Shown here: piece by piece, positions 12,525-25,798 of the stretch | Layout: each line of letters begins with the position of its first letter | Position numbering within the stretch: position 1 is the stretch's first letter | Origin: Lasioglossum baleicum | Lineage: Eukaryota; Arthropoda; Insecta; Hymenoptera; Halictidae | Assembly: GCF_051020765.1 (NCBI RefSeq) | Contig: NC_134935.1 | Location: forward strand, 10,913,579 to 10,977,578 | Length of the DNA stretch: 64,000 bases | Direction: 5' to 3' | The notes under the pieces: model-generated | Told to the model about the DNA's origin: nothing | Databases searched by the model: none | What the model saw: the letters and a program-made list of their open reading frames with translations, nothing else | Made by a program: the position numbers and the translations under genes

Positions 12525-14978
12525 AACAATCGTATATTAATTTTCTACTTTGTTCCTGACGACTTCTTGGACTCCTGGCCGGTCCACTCATAATTTCCAG
12601 TATTCGATAGAGTGCTGATATTTTGTATGCGAATGTTATCACCGGACCGAAAATATTATTCGCTCGCAGTATTGTGTGTGTATATATAATACATATACAT
12701 ATACAGTGCAATGAGAGATACGGCGTAAACCTTATGGATTGCCGCGAGTAAGATTTCATTCCACGCAAGATAAAACAGATCATTTATCACTAGACTGTAG
12801 AGCTTTATGGGAGCACACATTTTATAGAGCAATTCACGGAGACACTAAAGTATACTCTCTGAATGCTTCCAGTACATTAAGGGAAGATGAAGTTATACGA
12901 ACTATCATTGAGTTTTATGAATTTTTTTTTCTAAGTTTACTTCTCCGGCTAACAGATCGGCAGATTTTTATTTCAATTTGTTGAGAGGCTTTTGATGAGT
13001 GTAATCAATTTGCAGGTAGGCCTCGTTTCGATAGAATAGGGCATAATAATCTATATCCGCTCGACGATTGCAGTTATCGTTATTAATCATTAGCCTGATT
13101 GAACAATTTCGAAGCGGATTCGCACGTGGGACGAAGAACCGCGAAAAGCGTGACAACCGGAGTGGGAAATCGAAATACGACAGAGCAGAGACAAACATTA
13201 ATTCAAATGTAAATTTCGTGCCCGCATATAATGGTGGATGGATCATAAATTTGAATAATATCAATATATCCGTCCCGGCCACTAAATCACGTTCCTGTCA
13301 AGTCTAGGCGAGACGATTGACTGACGACGATCCACCCAAACCCCCAAACCCCCGCTCCTAACGACGTTTCTTTCGCAAACGTTTCGCGTTTTATGCGACA
13401 CGCCCGCCGCGCGAAAAACTTGCATTTTTATTAGGGCGAAATGGCTCGGAGCCTGTTTCCGCCACGCTAAAATGGATGGCGGAGGAAACGCGGTTGCAAA
13501 TTATCCGCCTTTAAAGTTTCAACGAAACAAAGAAATCATCAGAGTGTACAAAGGAGCGCGGGATTATTCTTGATACTTCCCGATGATCGTCTGACGTGTC
13601 CGGTCATTACCAACCTATTCTACTTCCTGCGTACACTAAAGCCGACAGAATCTCTGTTCTTGAGAAAATTGAGTTTAAAGCCTCAAACGAAAAACATTTA
13701 TTCTGTACTTTCGATTTATTTTCTAGTGTAAAATCATCCCCATGGTTGTGCCATTAATACATAAATCTTAAAATATACACAACATATTGTTAGGCAGTTC
13801 TGGTCGACTATTCATGCCTTTGTAACAAAAACCGTATGCAACATTGAAAAATATTTATTCTTCACATGATGATAGACAATATTGCATAACGTCGCCATTT
13901 TTCAATTAGAAATACCAAAAAATATTAAAGTGCATTCAAGGTGTAGCTAACTATCACCTAAACAAATATTTTCACATTTTACTAATAACTTTTAAACTTA
14001 TATGGCGTACCCCTTAATGAGAAGCATACGCGTATTAAAGAAAGGAAGAAATTTAGACGCAGAAAATTTTGCATGAAGAGATCCGGAATCTAGTAATTAC
14101 CGGGACATTTTTCAAATATTTCTTAACACGGGTACGAAGGAAACACATGCTTTGAAATGTTTTTGTTAAACACCAACGTAGAAATCATTAGAGAGCAAAC
14201 AAATCGGGCGACAGTTTTGTATCCCGCGCGACCCGGAGAATTTATAGAATTCTGTCGAGGCAGTGGGACAAACGAAACGCTCGAAGCCATGATCAATTTG
14301 CATTTATCCGTCGCGCAAATAAGCAGAAATCCGATTACAGTTGGTATCAGGCTCGACAAGGCGCAGATGCATTGCAGAATTTCCTTTCGTCGACTCGTAA
14401 CAAGGGAAAAATTCGTCGCCGGAGTCCGAATCGATAGTTTCAGTTCGGAAAACGACAGATTTGCGTCGTCGAGCACGGGTGTTCAACGCTGGGTCGCAGC
14501 AACGCGTGAATTTTCCAACAAATAAACGCCCCTGTAATATCAGAATTCGAAACACTGTTCACGGATCAACAGGGGATCAACGCACAACGCCGGTAACAAA
14601 AGCTGGTTAATTATGTAGGAATCAACATTTCGCGGCATACCATTCGATTCCGAATTCGAGGAACGGTTCGTGGTAAAACGCTAAGCGATGATGAAAAATT
14701 CTATTTCACGAAGTTCGAGCCGAAGCGAATGCGAATTTTCCTAATTTATTTCAAGTATGCCATCGCTTATGCATGCGCACGTGCGTTTCATCATTTCCAG
14801 TCCTACAGCGTGACAACCTCGGCATTCAACACTGTCATTATCGTTAGTTCGTTACAAAGAAGAAATCCATTCAATACAAGAAGATTGATGATGATCAAAT
14901 ACTAGCTTTTTCAATTATGTTTATTTCTAATGTCATAATTATATTGTAGGTAGAAAGGATGATCAGCGATTTCGTAAA
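12525..14978. other. Intergenic, no gene recognised
   Basis: Frames of 80-122 codons occur on both strands (for example around 14123-14555), but they overlap one another in antisense, have no recognisable motifs and lack supporting splice or polyadenylation signals. No repeat is obvious. Confidence 0.4.
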
Positions 14979-15201
14979 AGATGATTGCATAAGTTCGTGA
15001 CAGATTTGAAAATAGAATTCGACGGTTAAATTTTAAATAATACAACTTTATTAATCAATTATACATATAGTCACCGTTCTTTTCTAATTGTATAAAATTT
15101 AACCATTCTTCAATTTTCATTTAACCAATCGTTAACCAAATCTTTAAAATTTAACCATTGATTTTTATTTTCAAATCGGGCACGAACTTATGCAATCATC
15201 T
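14979..15201. mobile_element. Mariner-type MITE, 223 bp
   Basis: The ends are AGATGATTGCATAAGTTCGTG and its exact inverted counterpart at 15181-15201. Inverted similarity continues inward through GATTTGAAAATA and a GGTTAAATTTT block. The size, the TIR and the absence of an ORF fit a non-autonomous mariner derivative. Confidence 0.8.
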
Positions 15202-15384
15202 AATATTTTACAATTATTGAGGTTGTAAAGATATTTTTCTGAACAATTGCTATATATATATCTATTTACTCACACGTTATTTATGAAAAGTAAGTCTTGT
15301 TATTTGTAAAAGCCAATAAAATCTAGTTACATTTAGTGCTCGGCAATTTCAGTGGTCAAAAGTAGTTAGTAAAGCGATTTTACA

Positions 15385-15665
15385 GTATAGTCGGTAACAC
15401 CACGTGAGAAATTGAGTCAAGAATATGAAATAAAATTTTCTATACGGTGCTCCGTTTTTAAGGTAATCCAGTATAAAAGTTCGGAACGTACTCGTACTAC
15501 TGAGTACGTAGCGATGTGTCTGTTCATGGCTTACCATTTCTACTTCGTCTACATGCCGAAGCACGCGCGCGCCCGGCAAATTTTGAAACTCGATTTTGTC
15601 AAAAACGGAACTCCATATGAACACGAATTTTATTCAACACTTTTCACATATTTTTTTCATGTCGA
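15385..15665. repeat. Inverted-repeat (hairpin) sequence
   Basis: A block around 15415-15455 ending GGTGCTCCGTTTTT is the diverged reverse complement of one at 15598-15650 beginning AAAAACGGAACTCC. The unit of roughly 280 bp can fold on itself. The plus-strand frame of 99 codons through it (15412-15711) is a by-product of the repeat and has no recognised domain. Confidence 0.45.
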
Positions 15666-15714
15666 ACCATACCCCCGAGAGTCCACCGTGCACATAAGAA
15701 AAACGTTTTAGTAC

Positions 15715-17600
15715 GTGTCCCGCACAGAATGTCTAAAAAAACTGTTCTCCTTTATCAAAGGAGATACAGAAGTGTTAAACGGTGTTGATACAGGTTCTAG
15801 AATCAGAGAGAAGTTCGCAAAGGATTATAGGTTGAAGGCGAGACAACGATTTCACTCGAAATTTCAGGTTGTTCGACCCTTCCGCGAGTTCGAAACAATG
15901 AAGTATCGATTAAGAATACCGCGGGAGAACCGGGAAATCGTAGCTAGAGGAAAAGTAATACGGGAGAAAGATAGATGGAGGACGGGGATCGAAGGAGGAA
16001 GGAAGAGAGAGAGCGGGAGAGCGAGCGAGAGATCAGAGGACTACGCCCAGAACTACGGCACCCCTTGAAAGCACTCCGACGTTTTCGCGCGATTCTATAG
16101 GAGCTTTCGGATGGACTTTCCCGATAAAAGTTCGGAGGAAAGAAGCAATATATTCGTCACTTCGAGCATACACACGGTCCCGCTAAGAAAAACCATTTTT
16201 GCCGGATGTGTTCGTTCCGCGAAATTCGCCCCGCGGGTCGCTCGTTAATTTCTCGGTGCTACGATATTCCGCCGGCGAATTTGAATGCATGCATTTATAA
16301 CGCGATTCGCCGCGAAAACATTTACGACTCGTTCGAAAGAGGGAAAATCGAGAATGAAAATAACGATTGAATGTTTGATCGTTCGACGGAACGGGTTTCC
16401 CGTGTGCGAGAGGTAAATATTAACGGGTAATTTGTACGTCGATTATTAATTAGAGAGAGAGAGAACAAGAGGGGTCGAGCATGCGAAGCGAATGGTGTTT
16501 CCTTTTTATCTTTTTTTTTTTTTTGTTCCTTAAGTCGGAACGAGGCTGCCGAAACTTACTTTGGTCCAAGGCACAAAGTTCCGAAAGCTTTTAAGATTCA
16601 CGTTACAAAAGCGATCGCGCGCCCAACCATCGGTAGCAAGAAAACTGTGAAAGCGAGACCCTCGAAAGAGAACGAAGAATGCGATTATTTGTCTGTCAAA
16701 CGGGAAAAGTTGTGTTTCAAAGTTCTTCCTCGTCGAAAGCCGAGGAATGGGCGGCACGAGGGAGGGAAGCAGTGCAACGGGGGGAAAACTAAGGATGGGA
16801 AAGGGAGAAAGAGAAAGAGACAGGGGGGAGGGAGAGTTGGAAAGAGAGAGAAAAGAGAAAGAGGAGAATTTAATTACACGCTTTTGTTTCCCCCCGGAGA
16901 GACGGAACGCGTAACGACGACAACGCCCTTAAAATTATTCACTATGATGAACTAATTAAATTAATTTACGCACGCGTCCAGAACATTATCCCTCGTGGAA
17001 CTATCACAAACGTTTAACTGCGACAGCACCGTTATTTGTACGAACGAACCCGTAACACCTCCGGCACTCATTGGTAAACAATAATTAACGTGCGACGATA
17101 ATTGTAGAATGCGACTACAAATAGCGATCGCGCAAGGTATAACGCGATTCGAAATCCGAGTAGCAAAGGCGACACGCAGTGTGCCACACAAGAGCGACGT
17201 ACACAAGAGAAACCAATACCGTTTGTGAAACGAAACTGTTTCCTTGCAACAATAGTGGGCTGCTTCATCCCGGCAGCTGTATACATGTTATACATGCCTT
17301 GGGAACAGCGCATAAACACATGAAACATATGCTACCGTATGGTTAATCGGTAAGCAACATTGGATTTTGCAACCGCGAAACCGGTGTTTTGTACCGTGTT
17401 CGTGGTTCGAGACTTGAAGGTGTAATTTTATCGGGCTCGCTGGTCACTCAAATAGAGGAGCTGAAAGTTTAGTTCGCCAAGGAGCAGTGTGTTTTAATAT
17501 TCGTGAACATGTCGTTCCAGTAGGCCATTATCTAGCCGCAGTTTCAGGCTTCTCGGGAATTTATTAAGCCCCGGTGAGTCGAAGGGAGGAGCCTCGGTAG
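15715..17600. other. Intergenic, no confident gene
   Basis: A 117-codon plus-strand frame (15715-16068) is rich in Arg and Lys from GA-rich DNA and has no domain. GA/AG-rich tracts occur at about 16000-16030, 16455-16470 and 16800-16865. Nothing else is supportable. Confidence 0.35.
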
Positions 17601-19400
17601 CGAGGAGGGTTGGCCCGGACCTACCACTACTCTAACAAGTTCTGGTGGATACGGGGAAAGAATAGATCCATAGAAAAGCGAGGTAAATGGAGGAGGGTAA
17701 AAATGGACTCACGTTGCTTTGCCGGCGGGTGGGCACATTGCCCGCGGGCGTCGATGAGAAGTAACGGTGAAGGACGAGCTACCGTATCCCAGGCGTCCTG
17801 TGAAGCGAGCACGAGGACTCGGTGCGCCGTGCCGATTTACCCGCAGCAGTCCCCAGTCCTCGTCGCGTGTACGTGGCGCGCCCGCACATATCCCCCACGT
17901 AACCGACGTCGTCGTGGTCGTAGCGGCTGCCACCGTGACCGTCGTCGCGTCTAAGATAGTCGTGGTGGTGGTGGTCGTGAAAGGTCGCGGGTCAGAACCG
18001 GACACGCGACCGTCGCGGTCGTCGCCGTGGTCGTTGGCCAGCAGCAGTCACCGATATATAGAGAGCGAGACGCGAGATTGCGAGACTGCGAGACAAGAGA
18101 CGCGAGACGCGCGCGCGGATAGGGTACACCCGGCCCTCGTAGTTAGCCGACAGTCGACCGCACTGCGGGTACGCGGCTATCGAAACGAGCGACCGACCAA
18201 CCAACCAACCGGCCGGCCGGCAGTAGTAGCAGACATAACCCGTGGACACGTTGAATAGAGATATCGGTATAGACGCCGCACCAAAACACCAACACCTAAC
18301 CCACCTGACACACCACTACCGACGACAGATACCAATGATAACGATAATAGCCCCCGAGAAGAGATCCGGACGGCACAACAACAACAGCACTGCTTCTAAC
18401 GACGGGAGTAGTAACAAACGACGAGAAGATGAGCACCGGGGGCGAGCGAGAGCGACCGCTTGCTGCCACCGCCTTGCTACCAGGCGCTCGATGACGGCCC
18501 GAGACCGTGCGAGCGAGAAACCGTGGCGTCGCCGATTGCAACAACAACTACTACCGGCAGTAGCGTCAGCGTATCCAAGATCGTCGACAACAACAAGCTG
18601 ATTCCGAGATTCTTTCCGTTCCTCGGTCGGCTGGCGATAATCATCTTGGTCGCTTTCGGCGCGACTGACTTTTCCCTCAGGACTACTGATACTGCTGGTG
18701 CGATCGCAGTCGTGGTCGTCGTCCTCGTGCTTTTGCTCGTTGTCGTGGTCAGCGCTGTCGAGATCGTCGTCCTGATCATGCTCGAGCTCGTACGCAACCC
18801 GGTCGTTGTTCCGTTCGACGACGCGTTCGTCATGGCTTTCCGACAGAAATCCAGCACCGTAATCCAACTTGCCATAACCGGCGGGATGATTCTCCAGCGG
18901 CTCCTGGCAGCCGCCAGCTCGACGACTGCGGACTTCTACCACCTCCTTCTCTTCCGCCTTCGCCTCCTCCTCCTCCTTCTCCCCGTGTCCCTTCGACGCG
19001 GCGAACTTCCACCTCAGGATGCGACGCAAGAGCCGCGTACCCGGCAGGATCCACCGGACCCACGGCAACGAGCGTCGCGACAAGAATGTCGGCTACGGTC
19101 ACCCTGATCCTCCTTCTCTTATTCCTGACAATGCTGCGGCTCTTCCTGCTGCTGCTAGTGCACGTATGCCGCCGCGTTTTCCTTCGCTCCGACGTACCTA
19201 GCCAGTTAGCCGGACTCGAATTACTCGGTGACGATGATGCGGCTGCACGCGCGGCAACCCGCATAAGCGGCAGCCGCCTCTTCCACGAGGCTGTCAACGA
19301 TCATTCACCGCTCGGAGCACCCACCACTACACCACTACTACCACCACCACTACCATCACTGTCGGCCACCGCCACCCTGAAGCCACGCTGACCTCCTACT
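17601..19400. other. GC-rich block with overlapping long frames; possible promoter or 5' exon
   Basis: This is a sharp GC and CpG-rich island. Long frames overlap on both strands: a minus-strand frame of 255 codons (19083 down to 18316) and a plus-strand frame of 215 codons (18460-19107), neither starting with ATG. The minus-strand reading is rich in Asp, Glu, His, Asn, Gln and Ser, like a disordered acidic region. The plus-strand reading of the same bases is Leu/Val-only, which looks like an antisense shadow. A plus-strand ATG frame of 101 codons (19086-19391) begins with a hydrophobic Leu-rich segment. Repeats of CAAC/CGAC and a GACCGACCAACC run near 18188-18215 suggest 5'-untranslated sequence. 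I cannot decide between coding and regulatory. Confidence 0.35.
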
Positions 19401-21530
19401 AACTTTCGTCTCCTCGACACACCTTTCTCTTCTACCTCCCTCTCCCTCGCCCTCTACCTCTGCCGCTGCCTTTTGCTCTTCCACTTCCTCTTCCTCTTCC
19501 TCTCCCCCTCCCTCTCCCTCTCACGTCCAGCTTTTCTGTCCGTTCCTCTACAATATGTACATACATACGTGCACTGCTCACCGGTCTAGCCGACCAAACG
19601 AAACGCCGTCGTTTCAGTCGCGCAGACCGTTTCGATCAGCCTCGGACACCACTTCGCCTCTCTCATGATTGCGGCAGACTCGCTGCTACTGCGTGAGCTC
19701 TCGCGGAACCTTCCACTATGGAAATTCCTTCCCTCGGCCGCGAAACGAACACCCGGACCACACCGTTGCTGCCGCAGTTTTCCGCGCGACCACCACGCAC
19801 AGGTCGTCACGCACACTAGGTTACATCTGGAAGAACCAGTCGAATGCTCTCTCCGCGCATCCGTTTCTTCCGTTCCCGTTCTCGTTCTCGTTCCCGTTCC
19901 CGTTCGGACCCGCGGATACGCTCGCGAACCCGGACCGTGTTCCCGTTCCCGATTCTCCGTTCCCGTTCCCACGAACGAAGGAACGGGGTTGCTCGCGTGT
20001 GCCTGGTGACGGGGGCAAGGAGAGCGTGTCGCAACGATGTTAAGCGCGTGTCGATCAGTCCAGTCACTCGGTCATTCGCTCACTCGTCGACGCGATGCGC
20101 GCGTTCTCCCGATCCTTGCACCGCTGCGGGATCTGCACCAGGGAGTCGTGTCGGTGCAGGCAGGCACTCCCAGGACGTGTCTCTCTCTCTCTGGCAATGT
20201 TCCGACCGAGCAACCCACCTTAGCACTGACGCTCTGCCCGTTCCAAGGGGGGGTGCAGGAGGGAGAGGGGTGTTGTGGCGAGCCGTATCACTCCCTCTCT
20301 TGCTCGCTCGCGCTCGTTCACCCTCCGCGTTCTTCCCTGTCTGCCTATGACCGTGCTCGATGCCTTTTCTCCGTCGCACCTTCACCGCCTCCCTCGCTAT
20401 AGTTTCTACGCTCGGAAACTCTCTCCGGTTAGAGCCCCACCGCACAAGCCACCCTGCGCCCCGGGAGCCAATACCAACCCATGTGGAAGCCCCGACGCGA
20501 GACGCTGGCGATGACTTGCGAAGTCGACCGAACGTAGCCGAGCCACCGCGCCACCGCCACCTCCACCCCTGCGCGTAACCACCACGCCACTCTCTTTCTC
20601 TCTCTCTCTCTCCCTCTATCTCTCTCTTGCTTATCTCTTCCTCACCCCTCTTTCCCTCCCACACTCTCCCGCTTTTGCACTCGAGCCGCTCGCCCTCGCC
20701 CGCGCCCTCGTGCTCCCGATCGCGTTCACCGATGGTACCCCCACCATTCAGGTGCCGCCCCTGAAAGCTCGCGAAGCCCGCAAAACACGACGCACGGCCA
20801 TGTGGCAGCACCGACAGGACCGGCGACGAGCACCACCGACGACCCTCGAGCTTGCACGAATCGCTGCCAAGAGAACGCGAGACCATGTGCAAACCTCGAG
20901 GCGGCGACGCGCCGACAGGATCGTATCCCCTCGACCTTTCCCTTCTACGAATCATCCCCTTGATCTCATCCTCGATCCCTAGACCGACAATCAACGATTG
21001 CTATCATTTTCTTCCAAAATTCCGCGATTCTAAACTCTGCACTAACCCATTTTACCAAAACCTACTCCTAACGATGCCGAAACAGACTCATACTTGTAAA
21101 AAAGCGACTTACTATCTCGACCAAAATCTCTGGGAATCATTGAAGCTTGCAAACGAGATATTCTACGTCCAGAGAAGTGAACGAGTCGGAATTTCTTTTT
21201 TCCAATTTTCTGCAGGCCACGTTGGCGCACCTGAAACACGGCACTGCACACGACGCCCGCCGAGAATCGACGAGCCGCCCTATCTGTCTCTCCCTGTTCC
21301 GCGCGCGCTCTTTCTCTTTGCCTCCCTCTCTCGCAGCACACCATGCTTTCTATTCCACTTGCGTGGATGTATGTGTGTGTTCAGCATCTCGCCTACCCTC
21401 TATCCTTCCTCGTTGCTGTTTCTCTCCACGAGGTATCCCAGTCGATACTGACACAGACGGTACGAGATCGACTCGTCAGAGGGTGCTGAACGGAGTGCAG
21501 AGCCAGCCAAGGGGACGAATAAGGTAAAGT
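19401..21530. other. CT-rich, GC-rich low-complexity block
   Basis: Polypyrimidine runs on the plus strand (for example 19440-19520 and 20590-20680) and degenerate CCGTTC repeats (about 19860-19985) keep several frames open on both strands, including a 304-codon minus-strand frame at 20080-20994 made largely of Arg, Glu and Gly. That composition comes from the simple sequence, and I see no domain. It may be part of the same promoter/5'-exon region as 17.6-19.4 kb. Confidence 0.35.
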
Positions 21531-23555
21531 AAAGGGTGGTTGGCACAGCTGCGAAAAAAAGAGGGCTGCACTCCTGCGTTACGCTCTTATCCCGTTTCTC
21601 CCACTCTCCCTCTCATTCTCCCTCTCTCCCCCCGTTGAAATTGCACAATAGAAACGACGCCTTATCCGATGCGGACATATCGAACACTGCCCTCCGCAGC
21701 ATCCCTTTTCGCGCTGTACTTTTCTCTCTTGCTGTTGCTGCTCGCAGGTCTTCCGTCCCTGGCGAGCTCGCAATTGTTTGCTTCAACGAGACGAGGAGAG
21801 GATTTTCAAAATCTTTCGAAGAACAGAGCCATTTAACACCTTCCACTGCAACATCGAGTCAGGCTCCCGATGCAAGTGTCGTGACAAAATTCTATTTGCG
21901 TCCAGTAGATATGAAGTTTCTTATTCGTCTAGGAAATAACGAACGACAAAGAAATTTGAAGAACTTAAGGAACTTCTAATAAGAAGATTTAATGATTCAG
22001 ATCTGTCATGAACGGGTGTCATCGATCATCCTAAAGTAAAGAAAATGAATCTCGTGTTCCTGATCCAAGAGAAACGGCATCACTAGTCTCAGTCAGGTTA
22101 ATCCGAGAAAGGTATGCCCCTCTGCCACTGCGACGAGAGTCAGGAGCCAGTGGCGTTACAGTGCAACTCCATCAGCCAGTATAATTCATTCATTTAAAGC
22201 TTCTTTGAGGCAGCGAACAAAAATAACGCGTCTCTCGTAACAGTGCAACCTTGGCGCGGCATGGATTTGCGGAGCTTTACGAACACGAGAGCAAAATAAT
22301 GAAACACTGGCCTGCAACTTCCGTCGGATTAACGACTGTCGGACGCATAAAGTTTCCGCTCTCCGCGAGAAAAAAAAAAGAGCCACAGTGCTTTGAATTA
22401 TAGAATCGCGCTTTACAGAGCGACGTTAACCAGCGTTCGCGGGGGCTCCGAACGGGGAAAAGGAAGATACGTATCGACGGGCACCGGGTGTAACTTGTTG
22501 AGCAAACGTCCAGAACGCGACCGGGAGCCATACCACGCGCGTATTGACCGAGATTTGTGTAAACTGGAACTCGGAAGATCGGAGGCTCGCGCGTTTCGTT
22601 CGTCGAACGATAAGAAACTCCGTTTTCCGACGCGACGCGGTTCTTGGGGAGCGTGGGTCCAGGCCGGGATCGACGACAAGACAAACGGTCTGTGGACTGT
22701 GTGCCGCTCGCTGCGAAATAGGAAGGGTAAACATGGAACGAGAGAATACAGACGGGAGAAATATTTGAAGAGGTTTCGAGCGGATACGAAACGGATCCAT
22801 AGCTACCATACGAATCGGCAAGTATTCTATATCGCAATCGTGTGGCGATCGGTTCCCGATACGCCTCAAAGTTCCCGGGGAAATATTCGCAGTAATCGTC
22901 GACCGCAACGGGTATAGCCGGGTTAATCGGAGCAAAACGGGTCAAATCGAGGAAAATATGTGACAAGCGCGTGCACGTAAATGCTAGCAGGTACGCGGCA
23001 CGACCTCAGATATGCGATAGTCCGTTGCTCCCCCGGCCTGATGGGGTATGTGTAAGGTATTTCCGGGTGCGCCGCCACTGCCTACGATCTACAGGGATTC
23101 TCCAAAATAAACGGGTATGCGTGAAGTTCTTGTTTCGGGCAGCGCAGACGCCGGAATTCCTCGAGCCTCGAGGGTTGCCGCGCTCTGCATTGCCTTTGGA
23201 CGACGCGAACACGCCCTGCTCGAACCTCCGGCCTAGGCTCTAGCCTCCTGTGTACACCGTACACGGCGAAAGTACAGCGGAATTCGAAACTGTTCGCGTA
23301 TTCGACAGGCATCCACGCGCGCGTCGTCTGCCTGCTCGCGCCCGCTAAGCCCGACGATGAATATTACCGATGCGCATATCGTGATATCAATAATTCATGC
23401 CCCGGTGAGACGATCGCTGACCGAATGCCATTTGCGTTTGCAACCCATAAATTGATTCGTTGTATTTGAAGGTGTCAGCCCGTAATACGTACAGTCCTCC
23501 TCTAATTACGCCGTTAATTTCGACGACCTGATCTAGACACGAAGAATCTGTTCCC

Positions 23556-23594
<39 letters not shown>

Positions 23595-25767
23595 CCAGCC
23601 TGCACACGCCGAATCGGAATTTGAATTTTGAGTGACCATCCCCTCCCCCGCACTGGTCCTCGATTAATTAACGCGGCGAACTTCGCGCGAATCCCGAGCG
23701 TCTCGGGCAAATATCGTTCCATTCCATTCGCGGCAGATGTTTAATTTCGTTCCTACCGCGGGAGATTAATAACAATTATTAATTATTCCGTAGATCAATT
23801 TTCGCTTTACACCATTATCTTGTTCATTATTATGTTGAAAAATTCATTTCCGACGCGCGGAAGGATCGCCATTGATCCCGACGGCATTTGATGGTTTAAT
23901 TAATATTAACGGAATATTTGAATACTTCGCCACGGCAAGAAGTAATTAATTCTGTGGTTTCTGAGTTCTCGAAATGTTCTTCTTGTTTTTAATATATGAA
24001 TTCCGCAGTCTAATTACGTGTTTATATTTAATTTAATTTGATCATGATGTAGTTGAAGTACATTGTAAATCACCTGACCACCAATTCGAGGTTGGACGGT
24101 CGTACACCGCCTGAAACTGACAAGTACAATGGAAAAACAGTGGTATAACCTACGGATGGTCGTACACAACGTAAGAAGATGAGCGTCAACTTCTCCGTGT
24201 GTCGTGACGTTGACAACGGAATTGGCAAACACCTCTACTGGAACATTTCCCAAAGGTGTTCTCGGCCCAAAGAAGGACAAACTGCACTCGAATATCGATG
24301 TTTTTGGATTCCTGGCAAACGGCGAAATATACATACGAAACAAATAGATATTAACCGATACCGACCGCCTGTTACTTTGAATGCGAAACCGATTTATTCA
24401 ATATGCACGGGGCGCCTAGCGTTCACATAGAATATCTAGTACATTACAGGCTGATGAGGGCAGATGTTATCGGCAATAATATTGTCGAATTAGGATGGAG
24501 CTCCCGCGCATTAAATAAGAATTCGATATAATGTTAACGAACAATACTACGCAGTTTCGCTGGTGGCCCATTTACACAAATAAGTTCATTTTGAATATTG
24601 ATTCCTCATTGTGGTCATTGCGGTACCAGCACAGCGCGACCGGATAATACAACCAAGGGTGTTTCCGAATTCGCCTCTCAGCATGGAGGCAGATGTATTA
24701 GTAATCGCTAATGAGCGCGCGAATACATTGTATCGCTCTCGCGGTTTTATTTTGTAACGTTTATAAGTTCGTAATGCACCCCCTATCGTTCCTCGAATGC
24801 CGATTAATTCAAGATCCGACGCAGATCGACCCTCCACTCCCGACGAAATTAATTAAAGCTCTTCGAAGCAATGTCGGCAATGAGAGAGCAAGAGACTCGC
24901 TTCACGGATTTAGTTAACGGATTACGAGATCGAAGAACAGCTGTCATTCTATTCACGAAAATACACCATTATGGAGCGAGGCGCTGAATATTGTATGAGA
25001 TATTCAGATTAAAGACTGCTACTTAAAACGTAGTCGAACTCGATTCAGAAGCGGACGCGTTGTAAAGTTTGCGATCTGAAAAGTTAGTGATTTTTTTTTC
25101 TTGTGTATCGGTGTTCTTATTTTCGTTCGTTGCTTCGTACACGAACCTTTGAAGTCCTGTTTGATTTGTTTACGTGGAAGAGTGTATTTTCGAAATATTG
25201 ATCCGGAACCGGTATTGACCGAGCAAGGACTAAGCGAGGAAAGTTTATTTATCCCTTTTCCGGCTTCCAGGAAAATTGACTTGTTTATTCTGTAGCCAGG
25301 AACGAATAATTTTCCGAAAGTCAAAGTACGGTTTCAACGATCTAAACAGACATTATTCATTCAGTAAAAGTTATTAACGCTTTCTCGAAATTCGTCCCCG
25401 AAAATGTAAATTTCCGTCGGCGTCTTTTCGCGAGTATTCAGATACTTATCAACGGCAATTGCATTGCTGCGCATCAGGTTGCGAATTTCAGGCGCTGGCG
25501 ATGGCGCATCCCGCCATCTCGCATTCACGTAGTTGCTTAACACTATTTCCAACGCGGTGACGAGACTTCTCGGTTCTCTGGTCCCTCTGTAATGATGTTT
25601 CCTCGAGCTCGAATTCCCTCTTTTTCTCAACGTCTCGCGCTTTGTCTTTCGCCTATCACCCCGGTCCTGTGGGAAGGAGCATCTTGCTTTAACGTTACTG
25701 AAAGATCAGAACTCGGGCGAATGTTGTCGGTGCGACAGACGGGCCGAGACAACTCTCGTGGGAGCAG

Positions 25768-25798
<31 letters not shown>

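Noticed and set aside
15412..15711. 99-codon plus-strand frame
   Set aside because: It runs through an inverted repeat and has no recognisable motif.
18460..19107. 215-codon plus-strand frame with Val/Leu runs resembling transmembrane segments
   Set aside because: No ATG start; the hydrophobic runs are the antisense of an acidic reading and too low in complexity to be membrane helices.
20080..20994. 304-codon minus-strand open frame
   Set aside because: It is produced by CT-rich simple sequence on the opposite strand (Arg-Glu repeats), has no domain, and overlaps other open frames. Treated as a composition artefact.
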